This document shows positions 8,712 to 17,257 of a DNA stretch of 64,000 bases, piece after piece (position 1 is the first letter of the stretch; the number at the start of each line of letters is the position of its first letter). The notes under the pieces were generated by a model. That model was not told the DNA's origin. It did no database searches and saw only the letters and a list, made by a program, of their open reading frames with translations. The stretch is taken from positions 807,001 through 871,000 of the forward strand of contig AP018172.1 in assembly GCA_002368175.1 (NCBI GenBank), read 5' to 3'. The translations under genes and the position numbers were made by a program. The DNA is from Calothrix sp. NIES-2098 (GTDB taxonomy: Bacteria; Cyanobacteriota; Cyanobacteriia; Cyanobacteriales; Nostocaceae).

Positions 8712-9602
8712 ATGTTTGTTGTGTTTAACAATGCACAAACAGAAAAATTTATGAATCTAAGCGAAATTGGTCAAGTTACTCTTCAACTGTTAACGCAGTT
8801 TGGGCTGAAGCTGATAGGCGCTATTCTATTGTGGATTATCGCCCAGCGATTGATTGACTTTGGGTTGAAGTTAGTACGACGCGCTTTCCGTAGCCAAAAC
8901 ATTGAGCCAACACTGATTAACTATCTTCTCAATATTATTTCTGTCACACTGAGAATTGTTCTAGTTGTGGCAATTCTCGGTTTCTTCGGTGTTGAAACCA
9001 CATCTTTTGCAGCATTATTAGCAGCAGTAGGTATAGCAATTGGTGCAGCCTGGGGTGGGTTGTTGGCAAACTTTGCCGCAGGTGCATTTTTAATTGTTTT
9101 TCGACCATTTAACATTGGTGACTTTATCACCGCAGCAGGCGTTACAGGAACTGTTACAGATATAGGATTGTTCACCACTAATATCACTACACCTGATAAC
9201 GTTTTGACGATTGTTGCAAATAATAAAATCTTTTCTGACAATATCCAGAATTTTTCTGCCAATCCTTACCGTCGAGTTGACCTAGTAGCCCAACTGCATC
9301 ACACTGTTAATCATAATGATGCGATCGCACGCTTAAAAGCCAAAATTAGCAACATTCCTAACGTTCTCGAAAGTCCAGCACCAGACGTAGAAATTATCGA
9401 GTTTAACATGGCAGGGCCAGTACTAGCAGTACGGCCATATTGCAATAACGCTCATTACTGGCAAGTGTACTTCGACACCAATAAAGTTATACGTGAAACC
9501 TTTGGCGAAGCCGGCTATCCCGTTCCCGAACATCGTTATTCAGTTAGCAGTTTATCACCCAACGGAATCGATCCGATAATCCCAGCATCTATTAATAGTT
9601 AA
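8712..9602 (+). CDS. MscS-family mechanosensitive ion channel
   Basis: The 296-residue protein has N-terminal membrane helices, then the pore-lining helix rich in Gly/Ala (LLAAVGIAIGAAWGGLLANFAAGAFLI is its region, about residues 96-122), followed by the beta-domain hallmark FRPFNIGDFI and the C-terminal alpha/beta domain. This is the MscS small-conductance channel layout; such channels vent solutes on hypo-osmotic shock at the inner membrane. The length is close to E. coli MscS. The start may instead be the ATG at 8751 (MNLSEIGQ), which removes 13 non-conserved residues. It has its own terminator. Confidence 0.9.
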   Translation: MFVVFNNAQTEKFMNLSEIGQVTLQLLTQFGLKLIGAILLWIIAQRLIDFGLKLVRRAFRSQNIEPTLINYLLNIISVTLRIVLVVAILGFFGVETTSFAALLAAVGIAIGAAWGGLLANFAAGAFLIVFRPFNIGDFITAAGVTGTVTDIGLFTTNITTPDNVLTIVANNKIFSDNIQNFSANPYRRVDLVAQLHHTVNHNDAIARLKAKISNIPNVLESPAPDVEIIEFNMAGPVLAVRPYCNNAHYWQVYFDTNKVIRETFGEAGYPVPEHRYSVSSLSPNGIDPIIPASINS

Positions 9603-9636
9603 GACTGCGCTACAAAACCCAAGAATAAAAATGAGA

Positions 9637-9671
9637 AAGTAGGTAAAGAATAATACTTTACCTACTTTTTT
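9637..9671 (+). terminator. Rho-independent terminator after mscS-like gene
   Basis: AAGTAGGTAAAG (9637-9648) pairs with CTTTACCTACTT (9656-9667) in a 12-bp stem whose last bases run into a T tract. Confidence 0.9.
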
Positions 9672-9690
9672 ATGTCAAAAATTAGATTCT

Positions 9691-9709
9691 CGACTTCTTG
9701 AAGAAGTCG
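9691..9709. repeat. REP-like palindrome
   Basis: CGACTTCTTGAAGAAGTCG is a 9+1+9 perfect palindrome followed by GGAATTTGAGTATTTA. A degraded relative occurs at 7249-7290 (TTCTTGAAGAAG, then AAGTATTTAGATTT). I recognise the palindrome as a dispersed cyanobacterial element. Confidence 0.6.
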
Positions 9710-9878
9710 GGAATTTGAGTATTTAAATTTGAGTAAAAATTAATACTATAGTTTTAAGTGAAAACCCATAATAACGTGAAGTTTGTGTAAACTTGGTTTC
9801 CATTTCTGAAACGAACCTGACAAAAGGTGTAGAGAGAGGTTAGCTTAACTGTAAATCACAAGCCGCAACCAAGCAGCT

Positions 9879-10829
9879 ATGGTAAAAGAATTAGCAATTC
9901 GTACCTCTGGACTAACCAAGCAATTCGATCGACACGTTGCTGTCAATGATGTTGATTTGGAGATCCAAGCAGGTGAAGTATACGGACTGATTGGGCCGAA
10001 TGGCGCAGGTAAAACAACTCTCATTCGCATGTTAGCAGCCGCAGAGGAGCCAACTACGGGTGAGATTTATATTAATGGCGATCGCTTGCTACGTGACAAA
10101 AGCAACCCCACCCTCAAGCGTCATCTTGGCTATTTACCTGATGACTATCCCCTGTATGAGGATCTGACAGTCTGGGATTACCTAGATTACTTTGCGCGGC
10201 TATATCGCTTGCGGGAACCCCGACGCACTCAACGTCTCCATGAAGTCTTGGAACTGATACAACTTGGTAATAAGCGCAATAGCTCAATTTCTACCTTGTC
10301 ACGGGGAATGAAGCAGCGCTTGAGTTTAGCGCGCACGATCATTCACGAACCGATTTTACTGCTGTTAGATGAGCCAGTTTCCGGACTTGATCCGATCGCC
10401 AGGATGCAGTTTCGGGAAATTATTAAGGCTTTGCAAGAAGCTGGAATGACAATTTTGATTTCTTCCCACGTCCTCAGTGACTTAGCAGAACTGTGTACTT
10501 CTGTGGGAATTATGGAACTTGGCTTTTTAGTAGAAAGTGCTTCACTACAACAGCTTTACCAGCGATTAGCCAAGCAACAAATAATGTTATCAACTTTGGG
10601 GAAACTAGAAGCACTTTTGAGCGAATTGAAGAATCATCCATTGGTGGAAGAGTGGGAGGTATTACCAGGAAGAAACAGCGTGCGAGTTAACTTTTCTGGT
10701 ACACAGGAAGACTGTGCGGAATTATTGCGATCGCTTATTCAAGCTGATATTCCGGTGACAGATTTTCACTCTACTCAAGAAGACTTAGAAACTATCTTCC
10801 TCAAATTAGGACACAAACAAGCATCTTGA
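9879..10829 (+). CDS. ABC transporter ATP-binding protein (ABC-2 type)
   Basis: The 316-residue ATPase has Walker A GPNGAGKTT (39-47), signature LSRGMKQRLSLART, Walker B LLLLDEPVSGLD and the H-loop ISSHVLSDL. A C-terminal regulatory extension of about 90 residues follows, as in exporters of the CcmA/drug or polysaccharide type. It is the first gene of an operon with two large membrane proteins, so it should power their export function. The next start lies 35 bp downstream. The substrate is unknown. Confidence 0.92.
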   Translation: MVKELAIRTSGLTKQFDRHVAVNDVDLEIQAGEVYGLIGPNGAGKTTLIRMLAAAEEPTTGEIYINGDRLLRDKSNPTLKRHLGYLPDDYPLYEDLTVWDYLDYFARLYRLREPRRTQRLHEVLELIQLGNKRNSSISTLSRGMKQRLSLARTIIHEPILLLLDEPVSGLDPIARMQFREIIKALQEAGMTILISSHVLSDLAELCTSVGIMELGFLVESASLQQLYQRLAKQQIMLSTLGKLEALLSELKNHPLVEEWEVLPGRNSVRVNFSGTQEDCAELLRSLIQADIPVTDFHSTQEDLETIFLKLGHKQAS

Positions 10830-10864
10830 TTTCATAATAGTTCCCCTTTTGGAGAATTTTTCCA

Positions 10865-12766
10865 ATGACGCTCAATTTTATAGACAAACTTGGTGACTGG
10901 AATCCCCAACTTTTCCGGGAACTTAAAGGACGTTTCAAAGTTTTTAATATACTAATTGCATTGGCAATATCAGTAGTTACTCAGATCGTAGTTTTTCTCT
11001 TTCAACTTACTGAAATACCTGGTAAAAAATACCCGATGTCTGGGACATATTGCAATCTCAGCAAAGACTATCAGGCAAAGCTAAGTTCTCTATCTACCCA
11101 AATCGACCAAGTTCAACAAAAAATTAATTTATATAGCGGTAATAAAAACTACGACATAGGGAAAATTAAAGAATTAAAAGCCCAACTTTCAACCCTGACA
11201 GATGAACGGTCTAATTTCGATCGGATTTTATATCAGTGGCCTTGTCCGCCAGAGCAAATAAATATGCAATTGTGGTGGCAAGATCATTGGAAATATATAT
11301 TTGTAACACTGAGTGTGTTGTTTGTATTCACACTTTTAGTTGCTGGTACTTATTTGCTAGTTAATAACTTGGCTCAAGAAGAACGTCGTGGTACGTTGAA
11401 TTTTTTGCGTCTCAGTCCCCAATCAGAAGCCAGTATTCTCATAGGCAAAATGCTAGGAGTACCAATTGCCATCTACCTCACGATCGCAGCTGCATTACCT
11501 TTAAATTTATGGGCTGGAATTTATGCAAAAATTGGCTTAATTCCCATTTTATCTTTCTATGTAGTTCTTGTTGCAAGCTGTATTTTCTTCTACAGTAATG
11601 GACTATTTTTTAGCTTAGTTAACGATCGGTATAGCGCTCTGAAACCTTGGGTAGCTAGTGCTTTAGTTCTGGTATTTTTGCTAATTACTATCCAGACATT
11701 AGCTTTTAGTGCAGACTTTCGTAATATAGGTACTTGGTTGAGACTGTTAAGTCCTTTTGAGATGTTGAATTACATTATTCCTCGAAGTAATAATAATTCA
11801 TCTCTAGAACAAGTACAGTTTTTCTATGTACCATTTGGTAAAAGCATTTTAGGTATAGTTGGCTTACATTTATTAAATTATAGTGTAGGCATCTACTGGG
11901 CTTGGCAAGCCATGAAACGCCGCTTTCGCAATCCTAATAGCTCAATAATCAATAAAGTCCAGAGTTACCTGTTAGTCGCTAGTTATCAAATCGTCTTTTG
12001 GGGCTTTACGCTGCAATATTATAACAATTACTGCCCCTATTCCAGAGATTATAGCTCTAAGGTTTGCTATTATGATTTGAATTACCAAATTGGACAAAAT
12101 TGGTGGTTTATAGCATTTTTTAACCTAGTGCTATTATTTGTTCTCATTTGCATTATTTCACCTGAGCGACAAACTGTACAAGATTGGTCAAGGTATCGAC
12201 ACCAAAAAATTTCTAATTCTCAAAGTTTTTGGCGTAATTCTTGGGTACAAGCTTGGGTTTTAGAAGATAAAAGTCCAGCAATCTTAGCAATGCTCATTAA
12301 TTTAGCGATCGCAACCCTGCCGCTAATAGTTTGGATTGTGCTTGCGCCTGTTTTAAATACTCACCATAACAACAGCATACATTGGGTTAATGACCTGGGA
12401 CGATTAAAGGCCATTTTAGCTGTGGCTTTATTTATTAGCTTAATGATGATTTACAGCAGTTTAGCTCAACTAATGCTGTTGATGAAAACTCCTAAGCGTG
12501 CTGCTTGGGCATTTGGTACTGTTAGCGCAGCCATATTATTACCACCAATTTTTCTCGGCATACTTGGCATTAATCCCCAAAAATATCCTGTAACATGGCT
12601 ATTTTCTACTTTCCCTTGGGCTGGTTTAGAATCTGCTGCAACCATCACAATTTTTAAAGCACTGATAGTTGAATTAGGCGTCATAATATTTTTAAACATG
12701 CAATTAACAAAACAGGTGAGGTTAATAGGAGAGTCTGCGACAAAAGCATTGTTGGCACGGCGCTAG
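10865..12766 (+). CDS. ABC-2 type membrane protein, paralogue 1
   Basis: This 633-residue polytopic membrane protein begins MTLNFIDKLGDWNPQLFREL and has a first helix at about 25-45. A soluble insertion with a coiled coil (about 55-120) separates it from at least eight further hydrophobic segments. The block AQEERRGTLNFLRLSPQS resembles the cytosolic coupling region of ABC-2 permeases such as ABC-type Cu/gliding exporters. It shares its start and the EERR-TLNF-RLSPQS block with the next gene, so the two are duplicates and probably form a heterodimeric permease with the preceding ATPase. The coiled-coil insertion is absent from its paralogue. Confidence 0.8.
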   Translation: MTLNFIDKLGDWNPQLFRELKGRFKVFNILIALAISVVTQIVVFLFQLTEIPGKKYPMSGTYCNLSKDYQAKLSSLSTQIDQVQQKINLYSGNKNYDIGKIKELKAQLSTLTDERSNFDRILYQWPCPPEQINMQLWWQDHWKYIFVTLSVLFVFTLLVAGTYLLVNNLAQEERRGTLNFLRLSPQSEASILIGKMLGVPIAIYLTIAAALPLNLWAGIYAKIGLIPILSFYVVLVASCIFFYSNGLFFSLVNDRYSALKPWVASALVLVFLLITIQTLAFSADFRNIGTWLRLLSPFEMLNYIIPRSNNNSSLEQVQFFYVPFGKSILGIVGLHLLNYSVGIYWAWQAMKRRFRNPNSSIINKVQSYLLVASYQIVFWGFTLQYYNNYCPYSRDYSSKVCYYDLNYQIGQNWWFIAFFNLVLLFVLICIISPERQTVQDWSRYRHQKISNSQSFWRNSWVQAWVLEDKSPAILAMLINLAIATLPLIVWIVLAPVLNTHHNNSIHWVNDLGRLKAILAVALFISLMMIYSSLAQLMLLMKTPKRAAWAFGTVSAAILLPPIFLGILGINPQKYPVTWLFSTFPWAGLESAATITIFKALIVELGVIIFLNMQLTKQVRLIGESATKALLARR

Positions 12767-12783
12767 TACAAGAAAGCAGTAGT

Positions 12784-12804
12784 AAGGTGGGCATTGCTCA
12801 CCTT
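12784..12804 (+). terminator. Hairpin between the two permease genes
   Basis: AAGGTGGGC (12784-12792) pairs with GCTCACCTT (12796-12804), with one G-T wobble. No T tract follows directly, so it may partly attenuate or stabilise mRNA rather than terminate it. Confidence 0.4.
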
Positions 12805-12886
12805 AAGAGATTAAAATTTTCAAGTATTTCAAGTTAAAAGCGTCTAATTCTTATCCACAACAGCGCATCCATAGAGAGTTTTAACT

Positions 12887-14590
12887 ATGAATCTGAACTG
12901 GATTAATCAAGTAGGAGAATGGAATCCGCAACTGTTTCGCGAACTTAAAGGTAGGCTGAAGTCGCGCAACTTATTGCTGTCTGTTGCTATATCTTCGCTG
13001 GGTCAATTTCTACTATTTATGTATTTCCAAACCCAGCTACCAACTAAATTCGATCTGCTATACAATAACTCTCACAAATACTGTACAGGAAGACAATTAT
13101 ATAACGTGCAGGAATGTCTTGGTGATGAATTTGGTAATGTAATCATCAACTGGCAAGCATGGTCTTTGGATCTATTTACCTGGCTGAGTATTATTGGCTG
13201 TTTTACTCTTTTAGTCGCAGGAACTTATCTCATTATCAGCGATTTAACTGCTGAAGAACGGCGTGAGACACTCAATTTTATTCGCTTGAGTCCCCAATCG
13301 CCTCAAACTATTTTATCGGGCAAAATGTTGGGTGTGCCAATATTGTTATACATTGGCATATTGTTAGCTCTTCCTTTGCATTTATGGTCGGCTTTAGCTG
13401 GCCAAATTCCCTTGTATGAGATTTTCAGCTTTTATACATTAGTGCTTGCTGCCTGCTTTTTATACTATAGTGCTGCACTACTATTTGGCTTAGTTGGTTC
13501 TTGGCTGGGAGGTTTTCAAGCTTGGTTGGGTAGTGGCGTAGTTCTATGTTTTCTCATAGTAACTATGCGAACAACCCTTGCAGAAATCACAGATAGTTAT
13601 CCTTTAGTTTTTGCTAGGCTGGTTAATCCTTGTTACTTAATTCCGAATACAGCTATTAGTTCTACATTTACAGCTGCTAGCTCCAGATTTAGCAATTTCC
13701 GCTGGTTCGCATTGCCTCTGGGAGATAACTTATTTACAACACTTGGCTTTACTGTACTAATTTACGGACTAGGAACATACTTTATTTGGCAATCGTTAAA
13801 ACGTTGCTTTCGCGATCCTAATTCCACTATGTTAAGCAAGCGTCAGAGTTATTTATTAACAGCTTGCTTTGCTTTTTTTACTTTAGGATGTGCAAATTGG
13901 CAAAGATTAGTTTTCGAGTCTGAGCCTGGTTCCTATATGCTAGCCGAAAATTTTGTTTGTCTTTTGTTCTTAGATTTCTGGCTGTTTCTATATTTAATTG
14001 CGGCTCTCAATCCTCATCGTCAAGCACTGCAAGATTGGGCGCGTTACCGTCGAACTTCTCGTTCTAAAGGGTTGGCTGATAACAATTTAGTTCAGGATTT
14101 AATCTGGAGCGAAAAAAGTCCGGGCTTGTTAGCGATCGCCATCAATGCTGCCATTGCTATCATTGCCATTAGCACGTTAATATTACTCTCCCAATACCCA
14201 ATTGAGAACAAAATTAATGCTCTGTTTGCGCTAGTTTTATCTGGTAGTTTAGCTATGCTCTATGCAGCCATAGCGCAACTGCTTTTATTCTCCAAAAATC
14301 AGCATCGAATATTTTGGTCTGCGGCCACTGTCGGGGCTGCAATCGTTGTACCAGGAATTGTGGTCGCCATATTTGCCTCTTCCTCTAGAAGTAATAATTT
14401 TCTCTGGTTATTCTCAATAGTGGGGCCAATTTTTGCAATCTCTCCAGATGGAAAGTCACTATCACCTCTAACAGCGTTCCTCCCAATTCTTAGCTACTGG
14501 AGTTTTATGACCTTTTTAGTCTTCCAATTGCGACGGAAGTTGATAAAAGCTGGGGAATCCGCTACAAAAGCAATACTGACAGGTAATTAA
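12887..14590 (+). CDS. ABC-2 type membrane protein, paralogue 2
   Basis: The 567-residue protein begins MNLNWINQVGEWNPQLFREL, almost the same as its upstream neighbour, and has the matching block TAEERRETLNFIRLSPQSPQ before a series of about ten hydrophobic segments. It lacks the long coiled-coil insertion. Both paralogues end with a KAGESATKAI/GESATKAL motif. Together with the ATPase at 9879 they form a three-gene exporter unit ended by the terminator at 14627. The cargo is unknown; the small peptide gene just downstream is a tempting candidate but is separated by that terminator. Confidence 0.8.
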   Translation: MNLNWINQVGEWNPQLFRELKGRLKSRNLLLSVAISSLGQFLLFMYFQTQLPTKFDLLYNNSHKYCTGRQLYNVQECLGDEFGNVIINWQAWSLDLFTWLSIIGCFTLLVAGTYLIISDLTAEERRETLNFIRLSPQSPQTILSGKMLGVPILLYIGILLALPLHLWSALAGQIPLYEIFSFYTLVLAACFLYYSAALLFGLVGSWLGGFQAWLGSGVVLCFLIVTMRTTLAEITDSYPLVFARLVNPCYLIPNTAISSTFTAASSRFSNFRWFALPLGDNLFTTLGFTVLIYGLGTYFIWQSLKRCFRDPNSTMLSKRQSYLLTACFAFFTLGCANWQRLVFESEPGSYMLAENFVCLLFLDFWLFLYLIAALNPHRQALQDWARYRRTSRSKGLADNNLVQDLIWSEKSPGLLAIAINAAIAIIAISTLILLSQYPIENKINALFALVLSGSLAMLYAAIAQLLLFSKNQHRIFWSAATVGAAIVVPGIVVAIFASSSRSNNFLWLFSIVGPIFAISPDGKSLSPLTAFLPILSYWSFMTFLVFQLRRKLIKAGESATKAILTGN

Positions 14591-14626
14591 TTTTAGTTCT
14601 CGACAAATTTCAGATAAAGTTTTGTG

Positions 14627-14656
14627 AAGTCTGGTCAATCTGGCCAGACTTTTTTA
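14627..14656 (+). terminator. Terminator of the ABC exporter operon
   Basis: AAGTCTGG (14627-14634) pairs with CCAGACTT (14644-14651), followed by TTTTT. It isolates the exporter genes from the peptide gene at 14769. Confidence 0.85.
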
Positions 14657-14768
14657 TGAGCATTTGTGATTATACATACAAGCAACAAGCTCACTGAGCA
14701 GAATTCGATTTTAGCAATACATATAAAACTACGTTCGCCTGCAAGAATTTTGAGGAGGCTAAATTGTC

Positions 14769-15110
14769 ATGACAATTTCGATTTCTGATTTATCACCTGT
14801 CACTTCTGAGTCTTTATTAGCATCTATCGATCCAGAAGCAGGAGGAGCGATTAAATCTGCTGTTGCACGTGCGATCGCATCTCGTAAAGTTATGGGAGGA
14901 CTAACTAAAAGTACAAGTCTAACTAAGACTGATATTCAAATAGACCCTGTAGAACCTGTAATTGATTCCGAAGTTAAAGAGCCTGTAACCGTTGGTAAAA
15001 TCGCTTATCCTCCAATCACAGTTGGACTTATCGCCTACCCTCCTTGCCCTCCACCCATCACAGTTGGACTGATTGCTTACGATCCTGCTCCTACACTCGA
15101 AACATTTTAG
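14769..15110 (+). CDS. Small repeat-tailed peptide, candidate modified-peptide precursor
   Basis: This 113-residue protein has a hydrophilic N-terminal half (ISDLSPVTSESLLASIDPEA, then an Ala-rich helix and VMGG at about residues 41-44). The tail carries three copies of one motif: VTVGKIAYPP, ITVGLIAYPP (followed by CPPP) and ITVGLIAYDP. A leader-like part ending near GG plus repeated short cores is the usual layout of ribosomally made, modified peptide precursors, but no modification enzyme is adjacent, so this is inference. GAGGAG at a good distance supports the start. The Cys-rich gene follows after about 30 bp. I do not recognise a named family. Confidence 0.7.
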   Translation: MTISISDLSPVTSESLLASIDPEAGGAIKSAVARAIASRKVMGGLTKSTSLTKTDIQIDPVEPVIDSEVKEPVTVGKIAYPPITVGLIAYPPCPPPITVGLIAYDPAPTLETF

Positions 15111-15139
15111 AACACCAAAAGACCACCAAAATATTGGTG

Positions 15140-15613
15140 ATGGTTGTAAACATGGAACATACAAGGGATAGCAACAATTCACCCCTTTGCCCCAGTGCCC
15201 GACCAGAGATGGCAAATAGTGTGGCGTTTGCAGTAGTAGTTGGGACGGTTGAAGAACCCCGCCTAGCCCATCTTGCAGAACCACAACCAGTCACTGATGA
15301 ACTCTTGGCACTTGCAGAACCAGTTACTCCTACAGAGATTTTTAGATTTGCAGCCACTTGTGCCCAGAAGAAATGTCAGCACTTTGATGGTTCTAACTGT
15401 CGTTTAGCACAGCGAATTGTTGAGGGTTTACCGACTGTAGTAGAAGCACTTCCTCCTTGCCAAATTCGTTCTAGCTGCCGTTGGTGGCAACAGGAAGGTA
15501 AGGCAGCATGTATGCGTTGTCCGCAAATCGTCACAGATACTTACGCTTATTCTGAACAGTTACGTCAAGCAGCAGATCCTTCTATTTACGTTACAGAAAA
15601 AGCAGCATCTTAA
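15140..15613 (+). CDS. Cys-rich conserved cyanobacterial protein (often labelled nitrogen fixation protein)
   Basis: About 157 residues. The conserved-looking part runs from PLCPSARPE through FRFAATCAQKKCQHFDGSN and LPPCQIRSSC to ACMRCPQI, giving eight cysteines in spaced pairs that suggest a metal or Fe-S site. I recall similar proteins being labelled nitrogen fixation protein without clear proof. The start is uncertain: ATG at 15140, 15152 or 15209 are all in frame, and the PLCPSARPE block favours one of the first two. A CACCAA/TTGGTG hairpin (15124-15139) abuts the first ATG and may couple translation to the upstream peptide gene. It is probably co-transcribed with that peptide and may handle it. 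Confidence 0.7.
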   Translation: MVVNMEHTRDSNNSPLCPSARPEMANSVAFAVVVGTVEEPRLAHLAEPQPVTDELLALAEPVTPTEIFRFAATCAQKKCQHFDGSNCRLAQRIVEGLPTVVEALPPCQIRSSCRWWQQEGKAACMRCPQIVTDTYAYSEQLRQAADPSIYVTEKAAS

Positions 15614-15642
15614 AGTTTCACACTCACTAAATTACTCACACC

Positions 15643-15673
15643 CTCAGGCAAATTATGATGCCTGAGTTTTTTT
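15643..15673 (+). terminator. Terminator of the peptide/Cys-rich operon
   Basis: CTCAGGCA (15643-15650) pairs perfectly with TGCCTGAG (15659-15666), followed by seven T. It confirms that the two small genes end as one transcription unit. Confidence 0.92.
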
Positions 15674-15765
15674 ATTTGTCATTACTCAAGAGTCAAGAGT
15701 CATTGGTTATTTCCTCCTTTTCCCCCCACACTTCCCACACGCCCTTCGCTATCGCACTCAAACTC

Positions 15766-15789
15766 AAAAACCCAGTGACAATCACTGGG
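15766..15789 (-). terminator. Orphan terminator-like hairpin, minus strand
   Basis: CCCAGTGA (15771-15778) pairs perfectly with TCACTGGG (15782-15789). On the minus strand it is followed by TTTTTGAGTT. No minus-strand protein gene lies upstream of it, so it may end an unannotated RNA. The surrounding 15674-15931 otherwise holds a dispersed GTCAAGAGTC/CCCCACAC low-complexity repeat. Confidence 0.5.
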
Positions 15790-15931
15790 CTTTCGTTGGG
15801 GTATGTCCCCGGACTTTAAGGTATAGAAGTTAGTTATAGTTTATCTTTCTGGTAATGATTACAATGGTGCGCTAGGCGATTTCGGAAAAGTTACCGATAA
15901 AAGAAAAGTCTGGCTGAATTTCTCAAAATAG

Positions 15932-15960
15932 TTGACATCTTTCCTACCTATTGATAGGAT
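15932..15960 (+). promoter_or_regulatory. Consensus promoter with TetR-type palindrome
   Basis: TTGACA (15932-15937) and TAGGAT (15955-15960) are 17 bp apart. The palindrome CCTATTGATAGG (15947-15958) overlaps the -10 box. The ATG of the TetR gene is at 15967, about where transcription would start, suggesting a leaderless, self-repressed transcript. Confidence 0.75.
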
Positions 15961-15966
15961 GCAAGC

Positions 15967-16545
15967 ATGAAGCAAACAGATACCAAAACTTTAATTCTTG
16001 ATGTAGCTCAAGACCTAATCCAACGTGTTGGCGTTAACGGTATGAGCTATCAAGATATCAGTGAGAGCGTAGGCATTCGTAAGGCAAGTGTCCACACGCA
16101 TTTCCCTAAAAAGGACGATTTGCTGGCGGCGTTGCTTGACCGATATAGCGATCGCTTTCTGCGGATTTTAGACGGTATTATTGCTTCTAGCGATCCGCCA
16201 GAGGTAAAACTACGGCAATATTGCGGACTATTTGAAGCCACTCTCAGCAGCGGTAGCCAGGATAAAGCCTGTCTATATGGGATGTTAGGGGCTGAATTAG
16301 CAACCCTAAATCATCCATGCGTAGAGCGCGTTCGGAGCTTTTACCAAGCTAACGAAGCCAAGCTAGCCATTCTGCTCAATAGCGGGCGTCAAGACGGCAG
16401 TTTTCGCTTTAGTGGAGACATACAAGCGATGGCGTCTTTGATTTTTGCGATGTTGGAAGGTGGGTTGCTAGTTGCTCGCGTCCACGGTGGAGCAACCCAG
16501 TTTCAGCAAGTAGTTGAGCAATTAATACAGTTAGTCAAAGGTTAA
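15967..16545 (+). CDS. TetR/AcrR family transcriptional regulator
   Basis: This 192-residue regulator has the N-terminal helix-turn-helix of the family (GMSYQDISESVGIRKASVHTHFPKKDDL, about residues 25-52, reading across the recognition helix) and a helical ligand-binding C-terminal domain with CLYGMLGAELATL. The HTH begins so close to the N-terminus that the start at 15967 must be right, even though no Shine-Dalgarno sequence is possible. Its promoter carries a palindrome for likely self-repression. The following GST and flavoprotein genes on the same strand are the natural further targets, suggesting a response to electrophiles or xenobiotics; that is inference. Confidence 0.9.
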   Translation: MKQTDTKTLILDVAQDLIQRVGVNGMSYQDISESVGIRKASVHTHFPKKDDLLAALLDRYSDRFLRILDGIIASSDPPEVKLRQYCGLFEATLSSGSQDKACLYGMLGAELATLNHPCVERVRSFYQANEAKLAILLNSGRQDGSFRFSGDIQAMASLIFAMLEGGLLVARVHGGATQFQQVVEQLIQLVKG

Positions 16546-16657
16546 TTTTTTTACCATTTTAACATCCAACTAGTAGGAAGTAAGCTATTATGACGACAAT
16601 TTGGAATTCGCTTCTTAATGCAACGCTTTCAAGTTTGTAATCAAAAAGAGAAATACA

Positions 16658-17257
16658 ATGATTAAACTCTACGGTCATGAATTGTCTGGTAACAGTTATA
16701 AAGTCAGGCTGTTGTTAGAACTTTTAAAACTTGAATATGAATGGATCAAAGTTGACTTGATGAAAGGGGAACATAAAACGCCAGAATATTTGGCACTCAA
16801 CCCCTTTGGACAAGTACCGTTACTCATCGATGGTGAGACCAAACTCGCAGATGCTCAAGCAATTTTAGTGTATCTGGCACGGCAGTATGGTGGCGAGCAA
16901 TGGCTACCGTTAGATGCACTATCTTTAGCACAAGTTGTTCGCTGGTTATCAACGACGGCTGGCGAAGTTCGTCAAGGGCTGGAAAATTCCCGACTTTACC
17001 ATCGATTTGGAGTATCTAACATCAATATCGATCGCGCCCATCAAAAAGGCGAATATATCCTGACTCAATTGAACCAACATTTAAGCACGCGCACCTGGTT
17101 AGAGTTCAATCGCCCCACCATTGCTGATATCGCCGTCTTTCCCTACGTTGCTTTAGCACCCGATGGCAAGATTGACCTCGCACCCTATCATCATTTGTTG
17201 GCGTGGAGCGATCGCATCAAACAATTGCCCAACTACATACCAATGATAGGGCTGTAG
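16658..17257 (+). CDS. Glutathione S-transferase family protein
   Basis: The 199-residue protein has an N-terminal thioredoxin-like domain (IKLYGHELSGNSYKVRLLL, then LNPFGQVPLLIDGETKLADAQAIL with the cis-Pro VPLL and the glutathione-contacting D-A pair) and an all-helical C-terminal domain with a PTIADIAVFPYV cap motif. This is the soluble GST fold, conjugating or reducing with glutathione in the cytosol. It lies 112 bp after the TetR gene and may be under its control. The substrate is not predictable. Confidence 0.9.
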   Translation: MIKLYGHELSGNSYKVRLLLELLKLEYEWIKVDLMKGEHKTPEYLALNPFGQVPLLIDGETKLADAQAILVYLARQYGGEQWLPLDALSLAQVVRWLSTTAGEVRQGLENSRLYHRFGVSNINIDRAHQKGEYILTQLNQHLSTRTWLEFNRPTIADIAVFPYVALAPDGKIDLAPYHHLLAWSDRIKQLPNYIPMIGL

